Origin: Ancistrus triradiatus
Lineage: Eukaryota > Chordata > Actinopteri > Siluriformes > Loricariidae
Direction of reading: 5' to 3'
Assembly: GCA_025084515.1 (NCBI GenBank)
Contig: JAJAGP010000757.1
Location: 239,714 to 303,713 of the forward strand
Length of the DNA stretch: 64,000 bases
Shown: in pieces, positions 48,981 to 60,515 of the stretch
Layout of the letters: each line of letters opens with the position of its first letter
Numbering within the stretch: the first letter of the stretch is position 1
Notes under the pieces: model-generated
Told to the model about the DNA's origin: nothing
Database searches by the model: none
What the model saw: only the letters and a program-made list of their open reading frames with translations
Position numbers and translations under genes: made by a program

Positions 48981-50650
48981 CTCAGTGTGAGTGGACTGAG
49001 GCCACACTCTCCCAGAGGAGCTTTGAGGACTTCTCGTATGCCGACTTTGTCCTTGGGTTCAGGGCGGTGTTCGATTACTCGAGCCATGGCGAAGCGGCGT
49101 CGAGTCACCTCATCAGCCTCCGACAAGGCTCTTGCTCAGTCTTGGATTATGCAGTGGAGTTCTGGTCGCTCGCTGCAGACTCCGGCTGGAATGACAATGC
49201 ATTGCGCAAAGCTTTCCGGTGGGGGCTTTCCGAGAGCCTCAAGGATGAACCACTGTTACCTCAACTGCCTCCTCTTGGCTGCCCTGGCCTCCAAGGCTTT
49301 CCCCCGCACTTCTCAGCCTGAAGAAACCCCCAAACTCTCCCGAGTGCCCAGGATTTACCATGATCTACGGTGGGTGTTCAGTAAAGACCACGCCAGGTAG
49401 CTACCGCCCCACAGGCCGTAAGACTGCACCATTGACCTGCTCCCCGGTGCCTCCCTCCCTTCCGGCCGCCTGTATCAGCTCTCACGCAGCGAGTGAGAGG
49501 CAATGGAGGCCTACATTGCCGAATGTCTCAACGCAGGCCTTATCCGGCCCTCCTCCTCACCAAAGGGGGCCGAGTTCTTCTTTGTGGCTAAGAAGAACGG
49601 CACCCTCCGGTGCTGCATTGATTACCGCAGCCTGAACAACATCTCTAGGTGGAATCGCTACCCTCTCCCGCTGCTCAGTTTGACCTTCAACCTCCTCCAC
49701 GGAGCCTCGGTCTTTACCAAGTTGGACCTGTGGAACGCCTACCACCTGGGGTGCATTCAGGAGGGGGACGAGTGGAAGACGGCCTTCAACACCCCATTGG
49801 GGCACTTTGAATACTTGGTGATGCCTTTTGGCCTGACCAACGCCCAGGCCGTCTTCCAAGGCCTGGTCAATGACGTGTTTTGAGACTTCCTCAACCACTT
49901 CATGTTCGTCTACTTAGCTGACATCCTCATTTGTTTGACTTCACCCTAACCTACCCGCTGGGATCTCGCAACAGCAAGCCTGACACCCTGTCCCACCAGT
50001 TTGCCGCCGAAGGCCCCGAGGACTCCACCAAACCCATCTTGCCGCTCGACTGCCTCATTGCCCACATCACCTGGGAGGTCCAGTGAGCTTCGGAGATGGT
50101 TGCCTAGCTGTTCGACGAGGTCTTCAAATCCATGGCATCCCCAAGGATATAGTGTCGGACAGGGGGCCCCAGTTCATCTCGCAGGTGTGAAGGTCATTGT
50201 GCAAGGTCCTTGGGGCCATGGTGAGCCTCACATCCGGGTTCCACCCGCAATCCAGTGGGCAGACCGAACAGGCCAATCAAGAGATCGAGGCCACTCTGCG
50301 GTGCCTGACAGCTAAGGACCCGACTATATGGAGCTCCCAGCTGGGATGGGCGGAATATGCCCACAACTCGTTGACCAACTCCGCCACGGGCCTCTCCCCC
50401 TTTGAGGCTTTGCAGGACTACCTGCCGCCTCTCTTCCTGGACCAGGAGCCCGACAGGGCGGTCCCCTCGGTTGCCTAACCACCTACACCGCTGCCAGAAG
50501 ACCTGGATGACCACCAGAGCAGCACTTCTCAAGGTCTGTGGTGCCGCCAAACACTCCGCCAACAGCCGCCAAAGACCAGCCCCCGCCATTGTTCCTGGCC
50601 AACATGTCTGGCCATGATTGGATATCCTAGGACATGAAACTGTCTTCCAC
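48980..50650 (+). mobile_element. Ty3/gypsy-type LTR retrotransposon, internal region with large deletions
   Basis: A strikingly GC-rich block. In order: gag (49067 on; RQGSCSVLDYAVEFWSLAAD, SGWNDNALRKAF), RT (49503-49883; GLIRPSSSPKGAEFFFVAKK, CCIDYRSLNN, FTKLDLWNAYHL, MPFGLTNAQAVFQ), a fragment of the RNase H end (YPLGSRNSKPDTLS, about 49950), and integrase (IVSDRGPQF, about 50150; HPQSSGQTEQANQEIE, 50240 on). Protease, most of RNase H and the first half of integrase are missing. The RT active site reads YLAD instead of YLDD, with a TGA before it. LTRs were not recognised. Dead copy. Confidence 0.88.
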
Positions 50651-50659
50651 ATCCTCACC

Positions 50660-52800
50660 TTGTAGCAGAGTTTGGCTGTTGCTCACCCAGTTTTAAGCCT
50701 CCTACACAGCTGCATCTGTTTCAGTTAATGACTGTGTCTCAACCTACATTTGAAAATGATGATCAATCATGGATCACCATGGTTTGACATAATTGGTTAA
50801 TCATACAGCTGAATATAATCCTACAAATACATGACTTTGTGTGAGTGTACCTATAAGAATTGATGCTGTATTGAAAGCATAGGATGGTCACATCAAATAT
50901 TGATTTGATTTAGATTTATTTTGTTCATTCACTTTGCATTTTGTTAATTGACACAAATAAATTATTAACACTTCTATTGCGAAACCATTCTCACTTTGCA
51001 GCATTTTCCCCCACACCTGCCTAAAACATTAGCATAGTACTGTACATCGGTTGATTCTCTTTTCCAAAACATATACATCATTTTAGTGTTAATCTGTTTA
51101 TTTCTAGAAGTGAGTCAAGGCTTTCTAATATTTTATTTTCAGACAAAAGGGGTATAAATATTAAGTCACATGCTGGTTTCTTCTGTGTAGATTATGTTTT
51201 GTGATTTTCCACACTAGAAGGATGGAAAGCGGTTGGGTGGGGAAATTGAAAAAGGCCTTCATTAAGAAAAGTCGTCATCATGAAAAGAATGACCGTGGAG
51301 AGGGGTGAATAGAGAACTTGCCAGCCCCCTTTCCATCATGATGAAATGACTCCAGGTTTTCATTTGGTTGTTTGAACACAGCTGTACTGGATTCTGAATC
51401 TGAGACTTGTTTTTAAGGGGAAATGTAAAAAAAAAGTGAATAATTAAATGATCAAGGTAGTTAGTCATTAAGAGTGGTTTGGTATGAAACACTAAATTCT
51501 AGAGAAACTTTCCAAGTCAGAATTGATCACAGTGGTGGTGACAGGAACCAGATATCTGAAGAGATTATTGCCTCTGAAAGCTCCCTCAGATAAAATGTTT
51601 ATATGAAATTGTTAGATGTGCTGCCTGATGCATGATGTCTGACACATTGTTTTATGGTAGTTTTGTATTACAATGTTGGCTTAAAATGTATTTCAATGGC
51701 GGAGGAGTACATGCAGGGACAGTAGTTCCCAAGGAGAACGTATTTCAAATTCTCTACTGTTTTACCATCATCAACATTACGTATTTAAAAACTCATACAA
51801 GTGTTGTTGATGGTTTCGGATAGTAAATAAAATGGCTATATCAACAGTAACTACAACACAAATTAAATCGTTTTATTTACTGTCCAAAAATCACCAGTGA
51901 ACTGACTCGTGTCTTCTAAGTTTTTAATATGTAATACTGATTTCAAGGAAAAATTAAATAAATAAATAATAATTTCTCAAATTCTTTTTGTCTTAGAACC
52001 TCCTCCATGAGCAGAATAAAATGGTTACAGTACAGTTTAGGCTTTACTTTATGTGAGGGAGCTTTTAGAGCTTTTTGACTTTAACTTTCCCTGGAATTAA
52101 GCATTTTATACCAAACCACTGTGAATGACCATTTAAATCATCAATTCGGTGGCGTTCCACTCTAAGAACCTGTTGTCTCTTACTGTTCACATCATTATTC
52201 ACTTTTTCTATTTACTTCATGTACTTCATTTAGTTAGTACTATTTACTACGTTGGTAAATATCGTTTTCTACATTACATAACATTGCTTTTTATGTTTGT
52301 ATGCATGTTTGTGTTTACACTGTTATATAACTGATGTTACGCAGTGTACAATTTTACAATTCAGTAGCACTAATTCTTTTTATACAATAAAAAAGTATAA
52401 TCCAGCTGCATCTCCTCATAACTAACCGTATGTCTTAGGAGTTTCTCCAGGTATTAGTAATACACCTTTCAGCTATACATGGATAATAAATAAATACGAT
52501 TTCACCCAGCTTAAATGAACATCTCAGTGGCGCATTATGTTCTTACTTGGATCTCTCGTATGGCTAAATATCAGCTAAACTATATAAGACATAAATGAGA
52601 AACATCTAAGAAATCGTTCAGCAGTCTATCAGTGCTGAAAGATATCATAGACTTTTCTCATTTGTCTCTAGAAGGTCTGACAAATAAATGCTTATTGTTT
52701 TCTCCTTTTTTCCCTAAGGGGGGTTTAGGAGAAAGAATTCAGAAATGGTTCATTCTTTAAAAATACAAATAAAGTGATTGTATGTGCTCATTCAGTAACT
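50660..52800. other. Intergenic AT-rich DNA, nothing recognised
   Basis: More than 2 kb without a transposon terminus, coding family or RNA gene that I can name. Confidence 0.5.
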
Positions 52801-52824
52801 GCGTTTATTTGCGCCGCTATTCGT

Positions 52825-53010
52825 ATACTGGCCAATAACAGCACAGCGGGCGGAGCCGGCCAGAATAAGGTTGGGATTTAGAAATCCCACTAATTCGCTC
52901 CAATCCCTACAGTGTGCATGGGAAGAAGTAATAAATATAATTCTACATGTATTTTCATTACTGAGCTTGACACAACTGGAGTCAGTAGTTTGTCGTCTCA
53001 AGCAAAATGA
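52825..53010 (+). promoter_or_regulatory. Promoter-like segment (CCAAT and GC boxes)
   Basis: CCAAT at 52832-52836 and GGGCGG at 52848-52853, in a local rise of GC/CpG. A short ATG frame follows at 53007. The orientation and use are inferred. Confidence 0.4.
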
Positions 53011-53084
53011 CAAACTTTTACAAAGAAAGCGAGACGGCGAAATTTCTTCGCTGGCGGCTGGAGGTTGTATGTTGTGAGACTTAA
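53007..53084 (+). CDS. Possible first coding exon or short ORF, unrecognised
   Basis: A 25-codon frame starting MTNFYKESETAKFLRWRLE, just downstream of the promoter-like segment. The composition looks protein-like, and a weak donor (GGAG|GTTGTA) could end it after RLE. I do not recognise the protein, and it could equally be chance. Confidence 0.25.
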   Translation: MTNFYKESETAKFLRWRLEVVCCET

Positions 53085-53616
53085 CAGTAGGCTAGAAATA
53101 GTATGGGCTGCTAGATCTGTAGAAAATATGTATCCTGTATATGTGAGTTTCTTTCTTTCTTTAACCAAGCGTCAGCTTTTGCAAATGGATAAACTGATGT
53201 TTTGGTCATTTCATTTAATGTAGTTTAGAAATTACGTACGATAACCTTTAAAATGGCATTCACTTCTAATAGCTTGGGATCGTGTTTACTCCTCGGCATC
53301 TCGTGTGTTTGACTTGCCATATGCTGTCAGTTTAAGGGTTTTATATTAATGTTAACTCGTGTACATTTTGCAAAGACGTAAAGTCGCCTAACATAGCCAC
53401 ACGGTGGCAGTAATGTCAAGAGAACGTGCAGAAAATAACAAAACGGTAGCTTAGTTTTGTTTTTGGAAGCACACGGGTGGATGTTTAGACTGAGAAACAC
53501 TAGGCTACCTTACTCTAGACAAGCCATGCTCTGCTTCTAATTCTTGGCATTATCAACTAATGTAATTACCCTAAAGACTGTAATTAATCTAGTTAACAAA
53601 CAACTGGCTTTGGTGG

Positions 53617-53915
53617 AAGGACACAGTGTTATTTTACTGCCAGAATGTGAAAGCACATTTTACAAATGCACATATTTCCATGAGAGGCTCAGATTATGTT
53701 GTACACTCTCAGATACAGTCTTATATATCCGATTAGCTGCATGTTCATTGGGGTTACTGTCTATTCGTGGTCTCTCAAAAATGTCATCTGCTCTCGCAAA
53801 ACATTTTGTACTCTTGCTTTTGGATTCTGCCTTGACCACTGAAAACCACTTGACCACTACGTTGTTGGTGCTGCTATCCTACATTTCCATTGGTTGGAAA
53901 CACTGGGGTGAACAT
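53617..53915 (+). repeat. Dispersed repeat, copy A (inverted partner at 59640-59860)
   Basis: Shared words with the reverse complement of 59640-59860 include CACTCTCAGATA, AAAACATTTT, TACTCTTGCTTTTGGATT, TTGACCACTGAAA, and GCTGCTATCCTACATTTCCA. The block order is partly rearranged (ATTTTACTGCCAGAA lies before these in copy A and after some of them in copy B). The 145-codon frame over it (53544-53981) is therefore probably not a gene. Confidence 0.7.
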
Positions 53916-54039
53916 GCCCACAATCTGTTGCTTCAACATGGACCAACAGCAGAAGGTAAGGTAATTAATTATTCTATGTAAATATTTATATTAGTATTTA
54001 ATACAAACATATATGTAGTATATAAACATGTATGTATAA

Positions 54040-54398
54040 TCTATTGGATTGAGATCTAGTGATTGTGGAGGTCATTTTAGTACAGTGAACTCATTATCAT
54101 GTTCAAGAAGCCCGTTTGAGATGACTTGATATGGCATGCAGAAGATGGGTTGCTATAGATTAGCAGTTTCTGAAATGCTCAGACCGGCCTGTCTAGCACC
54201 AGCAACCGTGCAATGTTCAAAGTCAATCAAATCACCTTTCTTCCAGATTCTGATGCTTGGTTAGAACTTGAGCAGGCCGTCCTGACCATGTCTACATGCC
54301 TAAATGCATTGAGTTTTTCCCATGTGACTGGCTGATTAGATATTTGTGTTAAAAGCAGTTTAACAGGTATACCTAATAAAGTGACTGGTGAGTGCATT
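54040..54398 (-). mobile_element. Tc1-like element, internal-deletion derivative
   Basis: The right terminus GGTATACCTAATAAAGTGAC, then TGGTGAGTG. In reverse, a helix-turn-helix region remnant (near 54180-54260) is joined directly to the sequence around ATTGGATTGAGATCTAGTGA (the PDLNPIE codons reversed). Left terminus lost. Confidence 0.7.
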
Positions 54399-55934
54399 TA
54401 TATAAAAACATGCTATTCTGAATGTGATACAGCCACATCTAACCTAGACCGCCAGAATAGTTTGTCTGCCTTAGCAAAATTAATCAGCCTCACTGAAGAG
54501 GACCATCCATTTGGTTTATGCTGCTTCATACTGTTGAATAGGAAGTAATTATAACATTGTTTATTTTCTGTCAAGTATCAAATGTAGCTGACATGGAAAC
54601 AACATTTCAGGTATTTTGAGAGTTGGTTAAAATACTTAATAGCTGCAGTTGTGTCCCAGTGTAAGGATGTGACTAAACTGAACCCATATCCTATGTTGGG
54701 TATGCGCGTGTCTAGTTGGTGTTCAGAAGATTTTATTCTTTAACATACTGGCTCCATTGGTGAAGCAACGGTTCACTGCATTACTTTTATAAGTAATCAG
54801 ATGGAAGCAGAAAGTCAGCAGCTGTCACCATTACAACAGGGAACAATGTAGCAAGGAATGACCAGGTTATTTATATTTGAAGGTTGGTGTGGTGACCTCT
54901 TTTTTTGACAATTGGTAGCTCATGTTTTATTGTATATTTGGTAAACTGAAAACATCTGGCAGCTTATATTTAAAGCATAATTATAAAAAACCAAGTGTTT
55001 GATATACAGTGCTCATTGCTTCTGAATGGTAGCAGTTAATACAGACAACACAGATGTGTAAGACTAATGACTATTTTAGTAAATATTTGACCATAATGTA
55101 TTATTGAATATTAGTTTTTCACAACAGTCACATAAGTGTGTTTAAAATGTTTTGTATATTGCGTGTTCATTTTCGTCTTTCCCTGATGTGTCAGTTGCTG
55201 AATTCTGTTTGGTCATATCCAATAGTTGCAGTACAAATAACACTACAGAAAGCCAAATTGGCAATAACGATCTTACTAATAGCAGTCCTACCCAATACAG
55301 ATGTCAAACACTGAATTTATCGAAATACTACATACTGCATGTTGATGTCTTCAATCTGCCCTTCATTTCCAGTGTGACAAGTTGGCAGCTGGATTATTTA
55401 GAAATTCATGCCAGTTTGCTTGTGAAACGTGTTGAAGTAGAAGTGGTTGTTACTATTTGAAAACCCCTTTTAACAACTTTCCTCTTCATATTTTTGGATA
55501 TGCAGTGAATTGCCTTAGTATGTAACAGTTCTATAATTGTGTTTAACAATAGAGTGGAAGAAACATATGTCAACATGGAAGAAGGTCCTAAGCCAATAAA
55601 CAATGAAAGTGAGAGGTACATTTAAGTATTTTGTTAGTCTGAACTACATAACATGACAAATGCTTATAAGTCATAATGTATTTTGTGTTATTTGTGTTTG
55701 TGTCTTAGCCCTTGCTGATGTTCTCCAGCCCAAAGCTGCACGGATGACACATTTGACATAAGTGCCCTGACAAACTATGGTGGAGAAAGGCAGTCAACCT
55801 GTCAGTTCCCTGGGAGTTGTCTTTTAAGGTGAGCCTGGGGCAGGTACAGGGGCACGCCTCAAAGAGTACCTGTCAGGAATGAAAAGTTTAAATGGATTTG
55901 CAAACAGATGCGGTCATTACAATAACAGCAATTG

Positions 55935-57295
55935 TTTGTCATTCACATTCATTCATTCACTTTCTTATGCTTTGTCAGGAGCGTGGGAGAGCCAGTGCCT
56001 AGCCGGTAGCACAGGGCACAAGGCTGGAACAACCGTACAGTGGTGCTTGAAAGTTTGTGAACCCTGCAGAATTGTCTATATTTCTGCATAAATATGAGCT
56101 AAAACATCATCAGATTTTCACATAAGTCCTGAAAGTAAATAAGGAGAACCCAGTTAAACAAATGAGAGAAAAATATTATACTTGGTCACTTATTTATTGA
56201 GGAAAATGATCCTATATTACATATTAGTGAGTGGCAAAAGTATGTGAACCTTTGCTTTCAGTATCTGGTGTGACCCCCCCTGTGCAGCAATAACTGCAAC
56301 TAAACATTTCCTGTAACTGTTGATAAGTCCTGCACACCGGCTTGGAGGAATTTTAGTCCATTCCTCCGTACAGAACAGCTTCAGCTCTGGGATGTTGGTG
56401 GGTTTCCTCACATTAACCGCTTCAGGTCCTTCCATAACATTTTGATTGGATTAAGGTCAGGACTTTGACTTGGCCATTCCAAAACATGAACTTTATTCTT
56501 CTTTAACCATTCTTTGGTAGAACAACTTGTGGGCTTAGGGTTGTTGTTTTGCTGCATTGACCCACCTTCTCTTGAGATTCAGTTCATGGACAGATGTTCC
56601 TCACATTTTCCTTTAGAATTCTACGTGATTTAATTTAGAATTACATTGTCCATCAATGATGGCAAGCCGTCCTGGCCCAGAAGATGCAGCAAAACAGACC
56701 CAAACCATGATACTACCACCACCATGTTTCACAGATGGGATAAGGTTCTTATGCTGGAATGCAGTGATTTCCTTTCTCCAAACATAACACTTTTCTTTTA
56801 AACCAAAAAGTTCTATTTTGGTCTCATCCATCCACAAAACATTCTTCCAATAGCCTTCTGGCTTGTCCACGTGATCTTTAGCGTGGACTAAAATAAATGA
56901 CCAAGTATAGTACTTTTGTCTCATTTGTTTAACTTTGTTCTCTTTATCTACTTTTGGGACTTGTGTGAAAATCTGTTGATGTTTTAGGCCATATTTATGC
57001 AGAAATATAGAAAATTCTGAAGGGTTCACAACCTTTCAAGCACCACTGTTGAAAGAGCACCAATCCATCATAGGGCACATACACTCACTGAGGGCCACTT
57101 TAGAAACACCAATTAACCTAACGCATGTCTTTGGACTGTGGGAGGAAACCGGAGTACCTGGACTAAACCCACGCGGACACAGGGAGTACATGCAGACTCC
57201 ACACAGAAAATATCTAGGAGGCTCCACCTGGGATCGAACCCAGGACTTTCTCACTATGAAGCGACAGTGCTACCCACCGAGCCACCGTGCTGCCC
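55935..57295 (-). repeat. tRNA-derived SINE (GGCACGGTGGC family) split by a Tc1 copy
   Basis: The 3' module lies at 55935-56036 (CATTCATTCATTC, then AGCACAGGGCACAAGGC, ending AACAACCGTA). The body and head lie at 57049-57295 (CACCAATCCATCATAGGG to GGTGGGTAGCACTGTCGC in reverse). The Tc1 element 56037-57048 sits between them at a TA. Confidence 0.8.
56037..57048 (-). mobile_element. Tc1-like transposon, internally deleted (CAGTGGTGCTTGAAAG family)
   Basis: Both termini are intact (CAGTGGTGCTTGAAAGTTTG; CTTTCAAGCACCACTG). Minus strand: 56890-56613 retains the DETKIELF first-Asp motif and PSVKHGGGSIMVW. A degraded second-Asp/PDLNP area lies near 56440-56590, and the C-terminus ELKLFCTEEWTKIPP at 56435-56217. 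The helix-turn-helix half is deleted (junction near 56885), the reciprocal of the deletion in the copy at 9185. Confidence 0.9.
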
Positions 57296-57503
57296 AATTG
57301 TTTTTAATGTGTAGTGATATGTTCTCTGAATGAAGCAATGGGTAAAGGTTTTAGTGGGTGACAAACATGGCAAAAAGCCCAAGGTCTCTTTAAGCATGTG
57401 TTGTTTACTTATAAGGATATATCCCTTATATTTTGATGTACATATATTTAGATGGAAAATGTTTCAAAAAGAAATACAAAATAAATCATTACTGTATTGT
57501 GGT

Positions 57504-57725
57504 TGGGCAACATAGTGATACAGTTGCTTGGTTGCCTCACAGCTCCAGCATACCAGGTTCGATCTCCGCCTGTGTGGAGTTTGCATGTCCTACCACATTC
57601 CAAAACCTACCATGTGTGGTAGGTTAATTGGTGTTTCTAAAGTGTGCTTAACGTGGGAGTGTGTATGTGCCCTACGATGGATTGGCACTCTGTGTAGGGT
57701 TGTTCCTGCCTTTTTCACAGTGTCT
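57504..57725 (+). repeat. tRNA-derived SINE (GGCACGGTGGC family), divergent
   Basis: The head GGGCAACATAGTGATACAG, box B-like GGTTCGATCTCC, GTGTGGAGTTTGCATGTCC body, and TTAATTGGTGTTTCTAAAG are present. Confidence 0.7.
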
Positions 57726-57994
57726 GAGATCTCATGGACAAAATCCAGTGAATCTGCCAATCACTTTTTGTCGCGGGTGCAGAAATTACTGTATTTTCAT
57801 GTACAACTGAAATTATAACGTTAACTGTTGTACTCATAGTATGACTGGACTACTTCCAGAGTTCAATATCTTCTTGGTGTTACAGTTAGTTAATTCATTC
57901 TCTTTAGTACCTGCAGAAAGGTGAATGGTCATTTCAACCTTTTCTCATATGCTTAAATTTAACAGGCTGATGCAGGTTTTGTGATGCTGGGCAG

Positions 57995-58365
57995 AGTTTA
58001 GTGAGAAGGGCTCATACTGGGAACAAGTGGAGATGACCTTGAATCATGACCAGTCTCCAATACCTGGAGCAAGTAAGTTTCAGTTGCTTCCAGATACTGT
58101 TCTCTATTAAATCAGAATAGAGCAAGCTATTTTTGAAGACTATGGCAATATTATGTATACCACTAATTGTCCCCAATGAAAGACAGTGATCCCCAGTATA
58201 ACAGTGCTAACAGATAGCAGACACATTGTGTTCTTGTTTATTCAGACTGGTTAAGAATAGAAGTAGAAAATGGAATTTTCCTTAAAGTTTCTCCTTTTTT
58301 GTAGTATCAGAATTGATACTTTTTCTCTTTTATTTTTTCTAGATGAAAATCCACCTGAGCCTTGA
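57995..58365 (+). CDS. Possible two terminal exons of an unrecognised gene
   Basis: The exon 57995-58072 (acceptor GCTGGGCAG|, donor GCAA|GTAAGT) and the exon from 58343 (acceptor TTTTTTCTAG|) join in frame to read FSEKGSYWEQVEMTLNHDQS and then SPIPGANENPPEP before TGA at 58363-58365. AATAAA signals follow at 58424 and 58452. A further open, splice-bounded segment lies at 55553-55615 (VEETYVNMEEGPKPI...). I could not link these into one frame back to 53007, and I do not recognise the protein. It could be a small vertebrate gene, an alternatively spliced non-coding RNA, or chance. Confidence 0.35.
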
Positions 58366-58689
58366 AGAAGCTGCTCTGCCATATAACACTGAGATCATTG
58401 CATTGCTGGCTGACAGGGCAGGGAATAAAAGTGATATTTCTTCATTAATGTAATAAAGGCTACAGTGGACATGGAATAATCCAACTGTGGCAGCATCCAC
58501 AAACACAATTACACTACCTGTAATACTTTGGGAATTTCAGAAAGTTTACAGAAGCTTAGATCAGGACATGTGGAGTGAGGAAGATCAGTTCATGTGCAAT
58601 AGTCATGCTGTCGTTATGTTATTCCATATTGTTATTCTCATAATTTGAAAAAGACAGTTGTTTAGAATTCAGTGAAGGTTTTTCTGGGG

Positions 58690-59270
58690 TCACTTCTGAC
58701 TGGCTGTCAAATGGGGCGTACTGATTGGTCGACATTTTTCTGAGGCCATTTCAGATTGGTGTGGGCAGCACGTTGGTGCAGCGGTTAGAGCGATCACCGC
58801 ACAGCTCCAGCATCCATTGTTCGATCCCGACCTCGGAATCCAACTGTGTAGAGACTCCCCGTTTCTGCGTTGGTTCACTCCAGGTGCTTTGGTTCCTCTT
58901 ACAGCCCAAAGACATGTTTGTTAGGTTAATTGGTGTTTCTAAGGTGCCCTTAGTGTGTGAGTGTGTGAATGCTTGTGTGAGTGTATTTGCCCCGTCTAGG
59001 GCCGTTCCTGATTTGCGCCCTGTGCCTGCGACCCTGGCCAGGATTAAGTGCCTATGAAAATAAATGAATGACTGAGTACTGATTGGCTTCCAAATGGATC
59101 ATTCTGATTGGTCAATTTTTTTCTGAAGTCAGTTCTGATTGGTTGCTGTGTAAAGTGTTAATATTTAGATAAATTCAGTGATTGGTTGACATTTTTTTGT
59201 GGTCAGTTTTGATTGGATGCCAAGTTGAGCATTCTCATTGGTTGACATTTTCTGAGATTTAACTTTTGAA
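58690..59270. repeat. Diverged minisatellite rich in ATTGG motifs, interrupted by a SINE
   Basis: Units of roughly 25-70 bases, each with CTGATTGG or a close variant, occur at 58690-58760 and 59075-59260 (ATTGG near 58729, 58755, 59083, 59109, 59137, 59182, 59214, 59241). Repeated companions include GACATTTTT and TCAGTTCTGATTGG. ATTGG is the complement of the CCAAT box. Confidence 0.75.
58767..59072 (+). repeat. tRNA-derived SINE (GGCACGGTGGC family), nearly complete
   Basis: The head GGGCAGCACGTTGGTGCAGC, box B-like GTTCGATCCC, body, GGTTAATTGGTGTTTCTAAG, and 3' module CCGTCTAGGGCCGTTCC...CCTGGCCAGGATTAAG ending AATAAATGAATGAC. It is the most complete example of the family here. Confidence 0.8.
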
Positions 59271-59639
59271 TGCATTAAATGTTAACAATAATTTACTAAG
59301 ATTTAATTAGAGTATAATAGACATTAACACATAAATTCAAGTCACTTGGTATGGCTACTGTTACAACCCTTCTGTTGCATCCTAGTCAACAGTACGACGC
59401 AGCATAATTCACATGTTTATTTAACTTATCAAACCAGAGATCCACTTCAACAAGGCTGTCTGTGTCTGGAGATGAATTCTGTACATTGTTTTCTTACCGC
59501 CTCTCTGCTTCCATATTTTAAGAACTGAGTATTAAATGGGTCATCCACTTCAACATGTCTGACTAATTTTGCTACTTCAGACAAACTATCCTGGTCTAGG
59601 GTAACCGTAGCTTTATTACAACTAGAATGTGGTTAGAAT

Positions 59640-60060
59640 TCAACACGCTGATTCCAAACAGTGGAAATGTAGGATAGCAGCAGCAACAATTTCAGTGGTC
59701 AAAATCCATAAACCCTTCTGAAGGCTTCTGGCAGTAAAATAACAGCAGAAATCCAAAAGCAAGAGTATAAAATGTTTTGTGAGCACGCATTTACCCAAAT
59801 GAAAGGGTAGCAAATATAAACAAACTATATCTGAGAGTGCACAAGCAAATCCGAGCAAGAGCAGGGTAAATATGAATGAGCACATGTAAAGTTTCTGTCT
59901 GAGTTTCATGAATTGCGTCCTTGCATTTATAAACTTTGCTTACAGCGCTCTGACCGTTGGCAGTAAAGAAATGCTTTACATACAGTGGCAATGTGGAAAT
60001 GCTCCAGTAAGGTCTGAGCTGCCAATGTATTCGGTTTTAATCAGGATTACCATTTAATCA
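59640..60060 (-). repeat. Dispersed repeat, copy B (inverted partner of 53617-53915)
   Basis: Same repeat as copy A in the opposite orientation. The 89-codon minus frame here (59909-59640) parallels part of the copy A frame (KHFILLLLD versus KHFVLLLLD), which reflects nucleotide homology and not evidence of a gene. Confidence 0.65.
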
Positions 60061-60399
60061 GCTTTACCTCCCATCCTCATTGCATATGCAAGGAACGTAC
60101 AGATGTTATTTGCTTGGTAAGTTACTCTCAACTGTAGTGACGCCTACATGGTAAGGTATGGCACTAATGCAAGTTTATCAAGTGCACCAGCATGGGTGGT
60201 TTTTTTTTTACATACGTTTGTTGTCAAAAAACAACACAAGATTGTAGTTGGAATGAACATCAACGGAAATTAAATGAAAGTATAGAAGTTTGGAGTAAAA
60301 CAGCAGGTTGGCACAGTGTGCAGAATGTAAAGTATCACAAAGGGTAAAGGACCTGGACTCAATCCATGCTCTCAGTTATCTTTGTGTGGAATTTGTCAT

Positions 60400-60515
60400 G
60401 GCCTCCATGGGTGGCACGCTGGCTTGGTGGTTAGCACATTTGCCTCTCAGCACTAGGGCCTTGGGCTCTTGCCCCCATGTCCTCCCCGTGTTCTCCTATG
60501 TTTTCTCTGGGATAT
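60400..60515 (+). repeat. tRNA-derived SINE head (GGCACGGTGGC family)
   Basis: GGTGGCACGCTGGCTTGGTG, then GTTAGCACATTTGCCTC. Truncated where it meets a second SINE near 60515. Confidence 0.65.

Noticed and set aside
48987..49400. 137-codon plus-strand frame
   Set aside because: Out-of-frame reading of the gypsy gag region. The real gag motifs are in the frame of 49067-49321.
53544..53981. 145-codon plus-strand frame, the longest in its area
   Set aside because: Much of it overlaps a dispersed repeat whose inverted copy at 59640-59860 gives a similar but rearranged frame. No protein family features.
55730..55828. Segment before a strong donor (TTTTAAG|GTGAGC) readable as TFDISALTNYGG
   Set aside because: It resembles a receptor-type MRH domain start only weakly, and its phase fits neither neighbouring candidate exon.
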